From positions 1 to 17,888 of the forward strand of contig CALFEY010000247.1 in the NCBI GenBank assembly GCA_937958295.1: a stretch of 17,888 nt of DNA, given 5' to 3'. The stretch's first letter is position 1. Each line of letters opens with the position of its first letter. A model generated the notes under the pieces. It did not search any database and had not been told where the DNA came from. It worked only from the letters and a program-made list of their open reading frames with translations. A program made the translations under genes and the position numbers. Shown in pieces: positions 7,539-14,564 of this stretch. The DNA comes from an uncultured Pseudomonadota bacterium (GTDB lineage: Bacteria; Pseudomonadota; Gammaproteobacteria; Burkholderiales; Casimicrobiaceae).

Positions 7539-9623
7539 CTACACGAGGCCCATCGCGGCCAGGGCCATGTCGATGAGCTTGATCCCGGCAAAGGGAAGCG
7601 CGATGCCCCCCAGGCCGTACACGAGGAGGTTCTTGCGCAGCACGCGCGCCGCGCCCTCGGCGCGGAAGCGGACCCCGCGCAGCGCGAGCGGGATCAACGC
7701 AGGGATCACGAGCGCGTTGAAGATGACCGCCGAGAGGATGGCGCTGGCCGGCGTGGTGAGGTGCATCACGTCGAGCGCGCCCAGCACCGGGTACGTGCTG
7801 GCGAAGGCCGCCGGGATGATCGCGAAGTACTTGGCCACGTCGTTGGCAATGGAGAATGTGGTGAGGGCCCCGCGCGTCATGAGGAGCGCCTTGCCGATCT
7901 CCACGATCTCGATGAGCTTGGTGGGATTGGAGTCGAGGTCGACCATGTTCCCCGCCTCCTTCGCCGCCTGCGTGCCGCTGTTCATCACCACGGCCACGTC
8001 GGCCTGCGCGAGCGCGGGGGCGTCGTTGGTGCCGTCGCCGGTCATTGCCACGAGCTTGCCTTGCGCCTGGATCTCGCGAATGAGCTTGAGCTTGGCCTCC
8101 GGTGTTGCCTCCGCGAGAAAGTCGTCCACGCCCGCCTCGGCCGCGATCGATGCCGCCGTGAGGCGGTTGTCGCCGGTGACCATCACGGTGCGGATGCCCA
8201 TCCGCCGCAGCTGCGCGAAGCGCGCCTTGATCGACGCCTTCACGATGTCCTTGAGCTCGACCACGCCGAGCACGCGCGCGCCGTCGGCCACCACGAGCGG
8301 CGTGGCGCCGCGACGGGCGACATCCTCCACCCGCACCGCGACCTCGCGGTCCATGCGGCCGCCACGCGCCTCCACCCATTTCTGCACGGCGTCCAGCGCA
8401 CCCTTGCGCAGCTCGCGGCCGCCGTGGGACACGCCACTCATCCGCGTCTGCGCCGAGAACGCGATGATCGTGAAGCGGCCGGGCTCTAGCGCGGGCGGCA
8501 CCAGCCCGAACGCCTGCCTGGCTAGGGCGACGATGCTCTTGCCCTCGGGCGTCTCGTCGCCGAGCGAGGCGAGAAGCGCTGCTTCGGCAAGCTCACGCGG
8601 CGGCACGCCCGCCAACGCGTGCATGGCCGACGCCTGCCGGTTGCCGTAGGTGATGGTACCGGTCTTGTCGAGCAACAGCACGTCGCAGTCGCCGGCCGCT
8701 TCCACCGCGCGCCCCGAGGTGGCGATCACGTTCGCGCGCATGAGGCGCCCCATGCCCGCGACGCCAATGGCCGACAGCAAGCCACCGATGGTGGTGGGAA
8801 TGAGGCAGACGAGCAGCGCCACCAGCACCGTGATCGATACCGGCATGCCCGTACCCGCCACTGTCACGCTATACAGCGAGAACGGCAGGAGCGTGACGGT
8901 GGCGAGCAGGAACACGAGCGTCATGGCCACGAGCAGGATGGTGAGCGCGATCTCGTTGGGAGTGCGCTGCCGCGCCGCGCCTTCGACCATGCCGATCATG
9001 CGGTCGAGGAACGCTTCGCCCGGATTCACGGCAATGCGCACCACGATCCAGTCCGACAGCACCACGGTGCCGCCCGTCACCGAGTTGAAGTCGCTTCCCG
9101 CTGCGCGTATCACCGGCGCGCTCTCGCCGGTCACGGCAGCTTCGTTGATGGACGCCGCGCCCACCACGACCTCGCCGTCACCGGGAACGATGTCACCCTG
9201 CTCCACCAGCACGAGGTCGCCCCGACGCAGCGCCGGCGACGGCACCTGCGTTTGCGGGGCATCGCGCAGGGGACGCGCGAGCTTCTTCGCGAGGGTGTCC
9301 TGGCGGGCGCTCTTGAGCGCGGCCGCTTGCGCCTTGCTGCGGCCTTCGGCGAGCGCTTCGGCAAAGTTGGCGAACAGCAGCGTCACCCACAGCCACGCCG
9401 TGATGGCGAGGATGAAGCCCGACGGAGCCTCGCCGTGCGCCGTCAGCGACTGCACCCACAGCAGCGTCGTGAGCAGACTGCCCACGTACACGACGAACAT
9501 CACGGGGTTGCGCCACTGGTAGCGGGGCGTCATCCGCCGCAAGCTTCCGGCCAGGGCATTGCGCAACAGCGGGCGATCGAGGAACCAGGACATCGAATGC
9601 GGCCCGGCAGGGGTGGGGGTCAT
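7539..9623 (-). CDS. kdpB: KdpB, ATP-hydrolysing P-type ATPase subunit of the K+ pump
   Basis: This 694-residue P-type ATPase energises K+ transport through KdpA. It shows the actuator motif TGES (165-168), the phosphorylation site Asp319 in LLDKTGTIT, the nucleotide-binding KGAL (about 407-410), MVTGDN (481-486) and the hinge motif TGDGTNDAPAL (about 528-538). Hydrophobic segments flank the actuator domain (PVMFVVYVGSLLTTLLW; ILAITAWLWVTLLFANF; a pair before the CLIPTTIGGLLSAIG stretch) and three more lie at the C-terminus. The start chosen is ATG 9621-9623, which has GAGAG seven bases upstream. An alternative ATG at 9653 directly abuts the kdpA stop (TGAATG) but has no Shine-Dalgarno. The stop is TAG 7539-7541. 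The catalytic motifs are all intact. Confidence 0.96.
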   Translation of the reverse strand: MTPTPAGPHSMSWFLDRPLLRNALAGSLRRMTPRYQWRNPVMFVVYVGSLLTTLLWVQSLTAHGEAPSGFILAITAWLWVTLLFANFAEALAEGRSKAQAAALKSARQDTLAKKLARPLRDAPQTQVPSPALRRGDLVLVEQGDIVPGDGEVVVGAASINEAAVTGESAPVIRAAGSDFNSVTGGTVVLSDWIVVRIAVNPGEAFLDRMIGMVEGAARQRTPNEIALTILLVAMTLVFLLATVTLLPFSLYSVTVAGTGMPVSITVLVALLVCLIPTTIGGLLSAIGVAGMGRLMRANVIATSGRAVEAAGDCDVLLLDKTGTITYGNRQASAMHALAGVPPRELAEAALLASLGDETPEGKSIVALARQAFGLVPPALEPGRFTIIAFSAQTRMSGVSHGGRELRKGALDAVQKWVEARGGRMDREVAVRVEDVARRGATPLVVADGARVLGVVELKDIVKASIKARFAQLRRMGIRTVMVTGDNRLTAASIAAEAGVDDFLAEATPEAKLKLIREIQAQGKLVAMTGDGTNDAPALAQADVAVVMNSGTQAAKEAGNMVDLDSNPTKLIEIVEIGKALLMTRGALTTFSIANDVAKYFAIIPAAFASTYPVLGALDVMHLTTPASAILSAVIFNALVIPALIPLALRGVRFRAEGAARVLRKNLLVYGLGGIALPFAGIKLIDMALAAMGLV

Positions 9624-9653
9624 GACATGACTCTCAGGAAGATGGCCACGCAT

Positions 9654-11462
9654 TCAACGCGTGCCGTGCAGAAGAAGGTGCTCGACCACCGGCCCTAAGG
9701 CGAGCGCGGGGACGAACGTGAGCGCGCCCACCGTGAGCACGGTGCCGAGCAGCACCACCACGAACAGCGGCGTGTGCGTGGGCAGCGTGCCCTCCGACGC
9801 CGGCACGTGCTTGGCCGCGGCAAAGGCGCCGGCAAGGGCCAGCACCGGCACGATGAGCCAGTAGCGCGCGAAGAGCATCGCCACCCCGAGGGTCGTGTTG
9901 TAGAACTCGTTGTTCGCGGAGAGGCCGCCGAAGGCGCTGCCGTTGTTGTTGGCCGCCGACGAGAACGCGTAGAGGATCTCCGCGAAGCCCTGGCCGCCCG
10001 GATTGGCCACGGCGGCGCGCCCGGCTTCCAGCATCACGGCGAGCGCAGTCCCACCGAGCACGAGGAAGGGCGGCACCAGGATCACCACCGAGGCCATCTT
10101 GATCTCGAAGGCACCGATCTTCTTGCCGAGGTACTCCGGCGTGCGTCCCACCATCAACCCGGCGATGAACACGGCCAAGATCGCGAACACGAGCATGCCG
10201 TACAGCCCCGAGCCCACGCCGCCGAAGATGACCTCGCCGAGCTGCATGAGCCACATGGGCACAAGCCCCGCGAGCGGCACCAGCGAATCGTGCATGGCAT
10301 TGACCGAGCCGTTGGAGGCCGCCGTGGTGGCCACGGCCCACAGCGTCGAGGCGGCGATGCCGAAGCGCACCTCCTTGCCTTCCATGTTGCCGCCCGGATT
10401 GACGGCGGTCGCGATGGCGTCGATCCCGGCCTGCGCGAGGGAGGGGTTGCCCGCGCCCTCGAGCCAATAGGTCACGCTCGCCAGAGCCACGAACACGACC
10501 GTCATCGCCGCGAGCAGCGCCCGACCTTGGCGCATATCGCCCACCATGCGACCGAACGTGTAGCAAAGCCCGGCGGGAATGAGCAGGATCGCGAGGAGCT
10601 CGAGGAAGTTGGACAGCGGCGTGGGATTCTCGAACGGGTGCGCCGAGTTCACGTTGAAGAACCCACCACCGTTGGTACCGAGCTGCTTGATGGCGATCTG
10701 CGACGCCGCCGGTCCCAGCGGCACAACCTGCTCGGCGACCGTCACGCGCTCGGTGGCGGGCTTGCCTTGGGCATCGACCACCGGGGCACCGGCAGCGTCC
10801 TTGGCCAGCGCGTCGTAGGTCGTCGGCTCGATCAACGCGACGGCGGTGTAGCGGTCGAAGGTCTGCACCACGCCTTGGCTCGCAAGCGCGACCGCGAGCA
10901 AGAGCGACAGCGGCAGCAGGATGTACACGATGGAGCGGACGAGGTCGAACCAGACGTTGCCGATGTCGTCGACCTGGCGGCGCGTCAAGCCGCGGATGAG
11001 CGCCACCAACACGGCCATCCCCGTGGCGGCGGACGCAAAATTCTGCACTCCGAGCGCGGCCATCTGCGTGAGGTAGCTCATGGTGCTCTCCCCGCCGTAG
11101 CCCTGCCAGTTGGTGTTGCTCGCGAAGCTCGCCGCGGTATTGAACGCGGAGTCCGGCGAGACGCCCGCGAAGTCCTGCGGATTGAGCGGTAGCATGCCCT
11201 GGAGGCGCTGCATCCCGTACACCGCGAGTGCTCCGAGCAGGTTGAACCACAGCAACGCGAGCGCGTACTCCACCCACGTCATCCCGCGACCAGGATCGAC
11301 CCCGGCCGCGCGATAGAGAACGCGCTCGATCCCGCCGGCTACGCGTTGAGCGCGTGTGGCGCGCCCTTCGTACACCGCGCCCATGTAGGCCCCAAGCGGC
11401 TTGGCGAGGAGCAAGAGCACCGCGACGTACACCGCCATCTGCATCCAGCCCGCGGCGTTCAT
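9654..11462 (-). CDS. kdpA: KdpA, K+-translocating channel-like subunit
   Basis: The 602-residue polytopic membrane protein selects and passes K+ and is related to K+ channels and Trk/Ktr transporters. All four filter-type regions are visible: SNTNWQGYGGEST (about 115-127), LGTNGGGFFNVNSAHPFENP (about 261-280), TAASNGSVNAMHDS and SAANNNGSAFGGLSANNEF. It is longer than the E. coli protein, mainly through a polar loop of some 25-35 residues (about 212-246) before the second filter; KdpA of about this length is usual in betaproteobacteria. The start is ATG 11460-11462, fixed by GGAGG seven bases upstream and by the ATGA overlap with the kdpF stop; the upstream extension has no support. The stop is TGA 9654-9656. 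Confidence 0.97.
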   Translation of the reverse strand: MNAAGWMQMAVYVAVLLLLAKPLGAYMGAVYEGRATRAQRVAGGIERVLYRAAGVDPGRGMTWVEYALALLWFNLLGALAVYGMQRLQGMLPLNPQDFAGVSPDSAFNTAASFASNTNWQGYGGESTMSYLTQMAALGVQNFASAATGMAVLVALIRGLTRRQVDDIGNVWFDLVRSIVYILLPLSLLLAVALASQGVVQTFDRYTAVALIEPTTYDALAKDAAGAPVVDAQGKPATERVTVAEQVVPLGPAASQIAIKQLGTNGGGFFNVNSAHPFENPTPLSNFLELLAILLIPAGLCYTFGRMVGDMRQGRALLAAMTVVFVALASVTYWLEGAGNPSLAQAGIDAIATAVNPGGNMEGKEVRFGIAASTLWAVATTAASNGSVNAMHDSLVPLAGLVPMWLMQLGEVIFGGVGSGLYGMLVFAILAVFIAGLMVGRTPEYLGKKIGAFEIKMASVVILVPPFLVLGGTALAVMLEAGRAAVANPGGQGFAEILYAFSSAANNNGSAFGGLSANNEFYNTTLGVAMLFARYWLIVPVLALAGAFAAAKHVPASEGTLPTHTPLFVVVLLGTVLTVGALTFVPALALGPVVEHLLLHGTR

Positions 11463-11551
11463 TCGAAGGCCTCCGGCTTGAACAGCGCGACGACGAGGTA
11501 CACGAAAAGACCGAGCGCAGCCGCCCCGGCCGCCCAATGCACCCAGGTCAT
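11459..11551 (-). CDS. kdpF: KdpF, small membrane subunit of the K+-transporting ATPase
   Basis: This 30-residue single-span protein starts at ATG 11549-11551. After a short N-terminus (MTWVHWAAG) comes a hydrophobic helix of about 18 residues (AAALGLFVYLVVALF), and it ends KPEAFE. The YLVxAL...PExF pattern is the recognisable signature of KdpF, which lies between KdpA and KdpB in the membrane and stabilises the pump. A strong Shine-Dalgarno (GGGGAGG) ends six bases before the ATG. Its stop overlaps the kdpA start (ATGA), and its own start overlaps the stop of a preceding mini-gene in the same way. Confidence 0.92.
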   Translation of the reverse strand: MTWVHWAAGAAALGLFVYLVVALFKPEAFE

Positions 11552-11649
11552 GGCTTGCCTCCCCGGAGCAGGCGGGCAAACGCGCGCACAAGCGCCATCG
11601 CGCTTGCGAAGAAGCCGATCAGCAGCGCGAGATAGAGAACATCCTGCAT
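11548..11649 (-). CDS. 33-residue single-span membrane mini-protein at the head of the kdp operon
   Basis: A short frame runs from ATG 11647-11649 to TGA 11548-11550, giving MQDVLYLALLIGFFASAMAL (residues 1-20), then VRAFARLLRGGKP. It would be one membrane helix (about 4-21) followed by a basic tail (RAFARLLRGGK). By the positive-inside rule the C-terminus should be cytoplasmic. Two facts argue that it is translated: GAGG lies six bases before its ATG, and its stop codon overlaps the kdpF start as ATGA, the same join used by kdpF-kdpA. I do not know a named family for it. From memory, similar short hydrophobic ORFs precede kdpF in other high-GC bacteria, but this was not checked. It could be a pump subunit or regulator, or a leader peptide whose translation couples kdpF expression. 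Confidence 0.65.
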   Translation of the reverse strand: MQDVLYLALLIGFFASAMALVRAFARLLRGGKP

Positions 11650-11675
11650 GACGCACCTCGAACGGTCGAAAGACC

Positions 11676-11681
11676 GGTATA
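11676..11681 (-). promoter_or_regulatory. Possible -10 element of the kdp operon
   Basis: On the minus strand the bases read CTATACC, with TATACC at 11681-11676 resembling TATAAT in its first four positions. It lies about 27-32 bases upstream of the mini-protein ATG. No good -35 hexamer lies 17 bases upstream, which is expected of an activator-dependent promoter. A short dyad, CGGTC-GAAA-GACCG at 11663-11676, lies beside it. Confidence 0.3.
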
Positions 11682-11736
11682 GGGCGTCAGGTTAGGTGGG
11701 CGGGTGCAAACGCGGCGGGAAGAATGGCCGCGAGGA

Positions 11737-11753
11737 TATAAAGATCGTGTAAA
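11737..11753 (-). promoter_or_regulatory. Candidate KdpE-binding box upstream of the kdp operon
   Basis: Read on the minus strand, the bases are TTTACA-CGATC-TTTATA, two AT-rich half-sites in direct repeat, 11 bases start to start, in otherwise GC-rich DNA. The E. coli KdpE site as I recall it has the same two half-sites (TTTATA and TTTACA) with the same 5-base spacer, in the opposite order. The box is centred about 96 bases upstream of the mini-protein start and about 65 bases upstream of the possible -10, where an OmpR-type activator would be expected. It also lies only 35 bases past the globin stop codon. Confidence 0.5.
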
Positions 11754-11788
11754 GGGAAGCGTCGATGGCCACGAGCCGAGCGCGGTGG

Positions 11789-12196
11789 TTAGCCCTCGCG
11801 ATTGCGCATCCAGTCCGCCGTCCCGAAGAAGGCTTCCATCAGCTTCGTCTTGAGCGGCTCGGCAACCCCGGTATCGTCCAGCGCCTGCCGCATGCAAGCG
11901 AGCCACTGGTCGCGCTCAACGGTGGCGATGGGAAACGGCAGGTGGCGCGCGCGCAGCCGGGGATGGCCGAAGCGCTCGATGTAGCGTTGCGGGCCGCCGA
12001 GCCAGCCGCAGAAATACAGGTAGAGCTTTTCGCGGGAGCCGTCCAGCGACGCGCCGTGCAACGCCCGGATGCCAGCGTAGGCCTCCTCCATCTCCATGCG
12101 ATCGTAGAAGGCGTCCACGAGTGCGCGCACGCCGGCGTCGCCGCCGAGCAAAGCGAAGGGCGTGACGGGTGCGGCGTCGGCGGGGGGGGCTTGCAT
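11789..12196 (-). CDS. Group II (TrHbO-type) truncated haemoglobin
   Basis: The 135-residue haem protein has a 2-over-2 globin fold. Diagnostic residues are visible: Tyr31 (B10) in LVDAFYDRM, the CD-corner motif LYLYFCGWLGGP (58-69), GHPRLRARHLPFPI with proximal His85 (F8), Trp98 (G8, the group II hallmark) in RDQWLACM, and a closing FFGTADWMRN. Group II members bind O2 and NO and are linked to redox or NO protection; the physiological role here is not shown. The start ATG 12194-12196 puts a short flexible N-terminus before LLGGDAG. It lacks a clear Shine-Dalgarno, and an in-frame ATG at 12271 cannot be excluded. The stop is TAA 11789-11791. It is divergent from the methyltransferase and lies upstream of kdp on the same strand. 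Confidence 0.93.
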   Translation of the reverse strand: MQAPPADAAPVTPFALLGGDAGVRALVDAFYDRMEMEEAYAGIRALHGASLDGSREKLYLYFCGWLGGPQRYIERFGHPRLRARHLPFPIATVERDQWLACMRQALDDTGVAEPLKTKLMEAFFGTADWMRNREG

Positions 12197-12293
12197 CGGG
12201 CCGGAAGGAGTGGGGAGATTCGAGGACGCGATTCTTGCACACCGCAGCGCGCCCTTCCGGGTCGCCCGCATGGTGGCAGAGCGAGGCCTCTGC

Positions 12294-12299
12294 TATTGT
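12294..12299 (+). promoter_or_regulatory. Possible -10 box of the methyltransferase gene
   Basis: TATTGT stands out in the 123-base divergent gap. It would place transcription start near 12306, giving a very short leader before the ATG at 12320. No convincing -35 hexamer is present 17 bases upstream. Confidence 0.25.
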
Positions 12300-12319
12300 C
12301 ACGCGACCCGCGCGTGCGG

Positions 12320-13243
12320 ATGACGCGTTCCCTCCCCACCGTCTCCATGGCCGACAGCGACGTCCCCGAACTGCCCGACAGCCATCTGCGCGAGCGCGTG
12401 GCGGGACATCCCGACGCCGGCTGGTTCTGGAAGTCAGGCGCCGGTTCCGTTGCGAACATCCACACGATGCTCGGCATCGCCGGCAAGTCGTTCACCGATT
12501 TTCCGCGCGCGCTCGAATTCGGCTGCGGATGCGGACGCATGCTGCTGCACCTGCAGGAGGTGGGCAAGACCGTCGAGCTCTACGGCACGGACATCGATGC
12601 CGAGGCGATCGCCTGGGCGCAGGCGCACATTCCGTGGGTTCGCTGCAGCGTGAACGAAGGCCTGCCGCCGCTCGCGTTTCCCGACGGTCACTTCGACCTC
12701 GTCTTCAACCAGAGCGTGTTCACCCACCTCGACGAACGCTACCAGGACGCGTGGCTTGCCGAGCTGCGGCGCGTGGTCAAGCCGGGCGGCTATCTCGTGC
12801 TGTCGGTATCGGGAGAGCATCCCTTCGGCCAACTCGTGCAGGCGCATCGTGACGCCGGCGGCAATCCGGAACACCTGCTGCACGAGTACCGCACCAACGG
12901 CATCGTGTTCATCGAGGACGACGGCTGGAAAGGCGGTCCGTTCCCGGACTTCTACCACTCGACGTTCCACGCGCCCTGGTACGTGTTCCAGCACTGGACG
13001 CGCTTCTTCGACCTCAAGGCCTACGTGGTGCGCGGGTCGCTCGACTTCCAGGACTACCTGTTGCTGCGACGACCCGCCGCCGATGTGCCCGTGCTGCCGG
13101 CGAAGCCGACGGCCGGCACGTCGGCCACGGCAACGGCTGGCGCCGCAGCCGGGGCGCCGCTGTCCGCGCGCACGGACAGCCGGCGGCTGTCGCAGCGCGT
13201 GTTGCGCGGCGTGAAGCGGCGCCTGCGGCGACTGGTCGGGTAG
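12320..13243 (+). CDS. Class I SAM-dependent methyltransferase
   Basis: The protein of about 307 residues shows the Rossmann methyltransferase signature. Motif I is ALEFGCGCGRMLLHL (about 64-78); the acidic residue after strand 2 is in YGTDIDAEAI (88-97); motif IV is FDLVFNQSVFTHLDE (about 125-139); and LRRVVKPGGYLVLSV follows. The region after that (HEYRTNGIVFIEDDGWKGG, PWYVFQHWTRFFD) would contribute the acceptor pocket, but the substrate cannot be inferred. The C-terminus is a low-complexity Ala/Thr/Gly stretch followed by a very basic tail (RRLSQRVLRGVKRRLRRLVG), perhaps for contact with nucleic acid or membrane. ATG 12320 and ATG 12347 are both possible starts and neither has a Shine-Dalgarno. 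The stop is TAG 13241-13243. It points towards tRNA-Ser and is divergent from the globin gene. Confidence 0.9.
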   Translation: MTRSLPTVSMADSDVPELPDSHLRERVAGHPDAGWFWKSGAGSVANIHTMLGIAGKSFTDFPRALEFGCGCGRMLLHLQEVGKTVELYGTDIDAEAIAWAQAHIPWVRCSVNEGLPPLAFPDGHFDLVFNQSVFTHLDERYQDAWLAELRRVVKPGGYLVLSVSGEHPFGQLVQAHRDAGGNPEHLLHEYRTNGIVFIEDDGWKGGPFPDFYHSTFHAPWYVFQHWTRFFDLKAYVVRGSLDFQDYLLLRRPAADVPVLPAKPTAGTSATATAGAAAGAPLSARTDSRRLSQRVLRGVKRRLRRLVG

Positions 13244-13311
13244 CCCCCTTCCAAGGCGTTGGCCGACCGGGCGTACTGGCGGGACGGCGGCCACGCCGCG
13301 ACCGGTTACGC

Positions 13312-13317
13312 TATAAT
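13312..13317 (+). promoter_or_regulatory. -10 box of the tRNA-Ser promoter
   Basis: A perfect TATAAT lies 12 bases before the mature tRNA start, placing initiation near 13324. The -35 region is GC-rich and does not match TTGACA. The promoter lies in the 86-base gap after the methyltransferase stop. Confidence 0.65.
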
Positions 13318-13329
13318 GGTCGGCTCCGC

Positions 13330-13419
13330 GGAGAGCTGGCCGAGTGGTCGAAGGCGCCTGACTCGAAATCAGGTAACGGGGCAACCTGTTCGGGGGTTCG
13401 AATCCCTCGCTCTCCGCCA
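13330..13419 (+). tRNA. tRNA-Ser (anticodon CGA)
   Basis: The acceptor stem pairs GGAGAGC (13330-13336) with GCTCTCC (13409-13415), followed by discriminator G and an encoded CCA (13417-13419). The anticodon arm is CCTGA-CTCGAAA-TCAGG (13357-13373), with CGA at 13364-13366, which decodes UCG. A long variable arm (about TAACGGGGCAACCTGTT) marks a class II tRNA, as expected for serine. The T arm contains GGTTCGAATCC. All cloverleaf elements are intact. The 3' end of such tRNA genes is a common integration site for mobile DNA, and the gene content changes immediately downstream. Confidence 0.98.
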
Positions 13420-13446
13420 ATACCCCTATTGAGTTAACACCACTTC

Positions 13447-13474
13447 GGACGCCCCCCGTTAGGGCGGCCCGTCC
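13447..13474 (+). terminator. Imperfect hairpin downstream of tRNA-Ser
   Basis: GGACG (13447-13451) pairs with CGTCC (13470-13474). Inside, CC-C-CCC pairs with GGG-C-GG around a GTTA loop, with one mismatch and a two-base bulge. It begins 28 bases after the tRNA CCA and is a plausible tRNA terminator or processing structure. No T-run follows. Confidence 0.3.
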
Positions 13475-13488
13475 GCAATGGCGTACCC

Positions 13489-13509
13489 GCATGAGCATCT
13501 GGCTCACGC
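13489..13509. repeat. Short dyad in the tRNA-Ser/SBP gap
   Basis: TGAGC (13492-13496) and GCTCA (13502-13506) form an inverted repeat around ATCTG, extended by GC/GC beyond one mismatch. It is the middle of three dyads packed into this 130-base gap. Its function is unknown. Confidence 0.25.
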
Positions 13510-13516
13510 AGGGCGC

Positions 13517-13536
13517 GGGTCTGCTGCAGCAGACCC
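13517..13536 (-). terminator. Perfect 20-base palindrome after the SBP gene, possible terminator
   Basis: GGGTCTGCTGCAGCAGACCC is its own reverse complement; the dyad extends three more base pairs on each side (13513-13540) beyond one mismatch. It begins 13 bases after the stop codon of the solute-binding protein gene. As RNA it would fold with a TGCA loop and an 8-bp stem. It has no U-tract, and a protein-binding palindrome is the alternative. Confidence 0.4.
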
Positions 13537-13549
13537 ACGCCAAGCCCGT

Positions 13550-14542
13550 TCATTCCAGCTTGGCGCCTGAGACCCTCACCAGCTCAGCGCGGCTGACCAT
13601 CTCATCGGCGATATGGCGGGCGAACTGCCGAGGGCCTAATGCGGCCAAGTCGTAGGAGCGTCCAGCCACTTGCGCTGCATTGAACTGCGGATCCCGCAAC
13701 ACCGCCTGGATGTCCCGATTGATCTGCTCGATCTGCGCCTCCGGCATCCCGGCAGGCGCGAATACGCCAACCCACACATTCGCCTCGACCTCCGGATAGC
13801 CGAGTTCGGCGAAGGTCGGCAGGTTCGGATACTCGGCTAGACGCTTGGGGCCGGCGTAGGCGATGGGTTTGATCGTGCCCGCCGCGAGATGCGTCTTGGC
13901 CGAAGCGGCTGACATGAAGCTGTAAGGAACTTCGCCCGCGATCACTGCGTTGAGTGCAGGCGGGAGGCCCTTGTAGGGGATGTGAACGATGTCCACGCCG
14001 GCGCGCTTCTTGAACATCTCCATCGCCAGCTGCGGCTGGCTCCCGGCCCCGTAAGACGCATAGGAGTAGCTGCCCGGCTTCTCCTTGGCAAGGGCAATGA
14101 CGTCCTTCAGACTGTTCGCCGGGACTTTGGCATTCGCCACCAGGATCTGGCCGAACGACACCAGCATGGACACCGGCTGCAGATCCTTCACGGGATCGTA
14201 TGGAAGCTTGGAGTAGATGAAGGGATTGATCGTAATGGTTGCGTCGGTCGTCAGCAGCAACGTGTGGGCATCCGTCGCGCGGGCGGCAGCATCGGCACCG
14301 ATCAGCGTGTTGGCGCCAGGCTTCGGGTCGACGATGACCGGTTGCCCCCACTTCTTTGCGAGCTCGACGCTTAGGGCCCGCGCCAGCACGTCCACGCTGG
14401 CCCCACCCGGATAGGGAACGATCATGCGCACGGGTTTCGTGGGCCAAGACCCCGCTGCCTGCGGCTGGGCGTTCGCGACGCCGTTGGCGAGACAGCAAGC
14501 CGCCATCGACATGGCCAGGAGCGGGCGGAAGTAGCGCTTCAT
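13550..14542 (-). CDS. Bug-family (tripartite tricarboxylate transporter type) periplasmic solute-binding protein
   Basis: The 330-residue exported protein belongs to the TctC/Bug family, which binds carboxylates and other small organic acids or amides for uptake or sensing. A signal peptide is clear: MKRYFRPLLAMSMAACCLANGVANA, with probable cleavage after ANA (residue 25). The mature protein opens with the family motif SWPTKPVRMIVPYPGGASVDVLAR (32-55), then DPKPGANTLIGADAAA, a central YSYASYGAGSQPQLAMEMFK and HIPYKGLPPALNAVIAGEV. The start ATG 14540-14542 is supported by AAGGA five bases upstream. The gene follows the TRZ/ATZ amidohydrolase stop by 22 bases, so it is the third gene of that operon. 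No tctA or tctB permease gene is in the window, as is usual for orphan Bug proteins. The ligand is probably related to the hydrolases' substrate. Confidence 0.93.
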   Translation of the reverse strand: MKRYFRPLLAMSMAACCLANGVANAQPQAAGSWPTKPVRMIVPYPGGASVDVLARALSVELAKKWGQPVIVDPKPGANTLIGADAAARATDAHTLLLTTDATITINPFIYSKLPYDPVKDLQPVSMLVSFGQILVANAKVPANSLKDVIALAKEKPGSYSYASYGAGSQPQLAMEMFKKRAGVDIVHIPYKGLPPALNAVIAGEVPYSFMSAASAKTHLAAGTIKPIAYAGPKRLAEYPNLPTFAELGYPEVEANVWVGVFAPAGMPEAQIEQINRDIQAVLRDPQFNAAQVAGRSYDLAALGPRQFARHIADEMVSRAELVRVSGAKLE

Positions 14543-14564
14543 GCAGATCCTTAGTGGACTGAGA

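Noticed and set aside
4248..8489. Very long plus-strand frame (1413 codons) opposite kdpD, kdpC and kdpB
   Set aside because: Antisense frames stay open in high-GC DNA. The product is His/Arg/Glu-rich low-complexity sequence without domains, while the opposite strand has intact conserved enzymes.
11765..12319. Upstream in-frame extension of the methyltransferase
   Set aside because: It lies antisense to the truncated haemoglobin gene and carries no domain; the true N-terminus begins near 12320 or 12347.
12434..13543. Minus-strand frame of 369 codons containing AESEGFEPPNRLPRYLI
   Set aside because: The GFEPP-type peptide is the well-known artefact of translating the antisense strand of tRNA-Ser, and the rest lies antisense to the methyltransferase gene.
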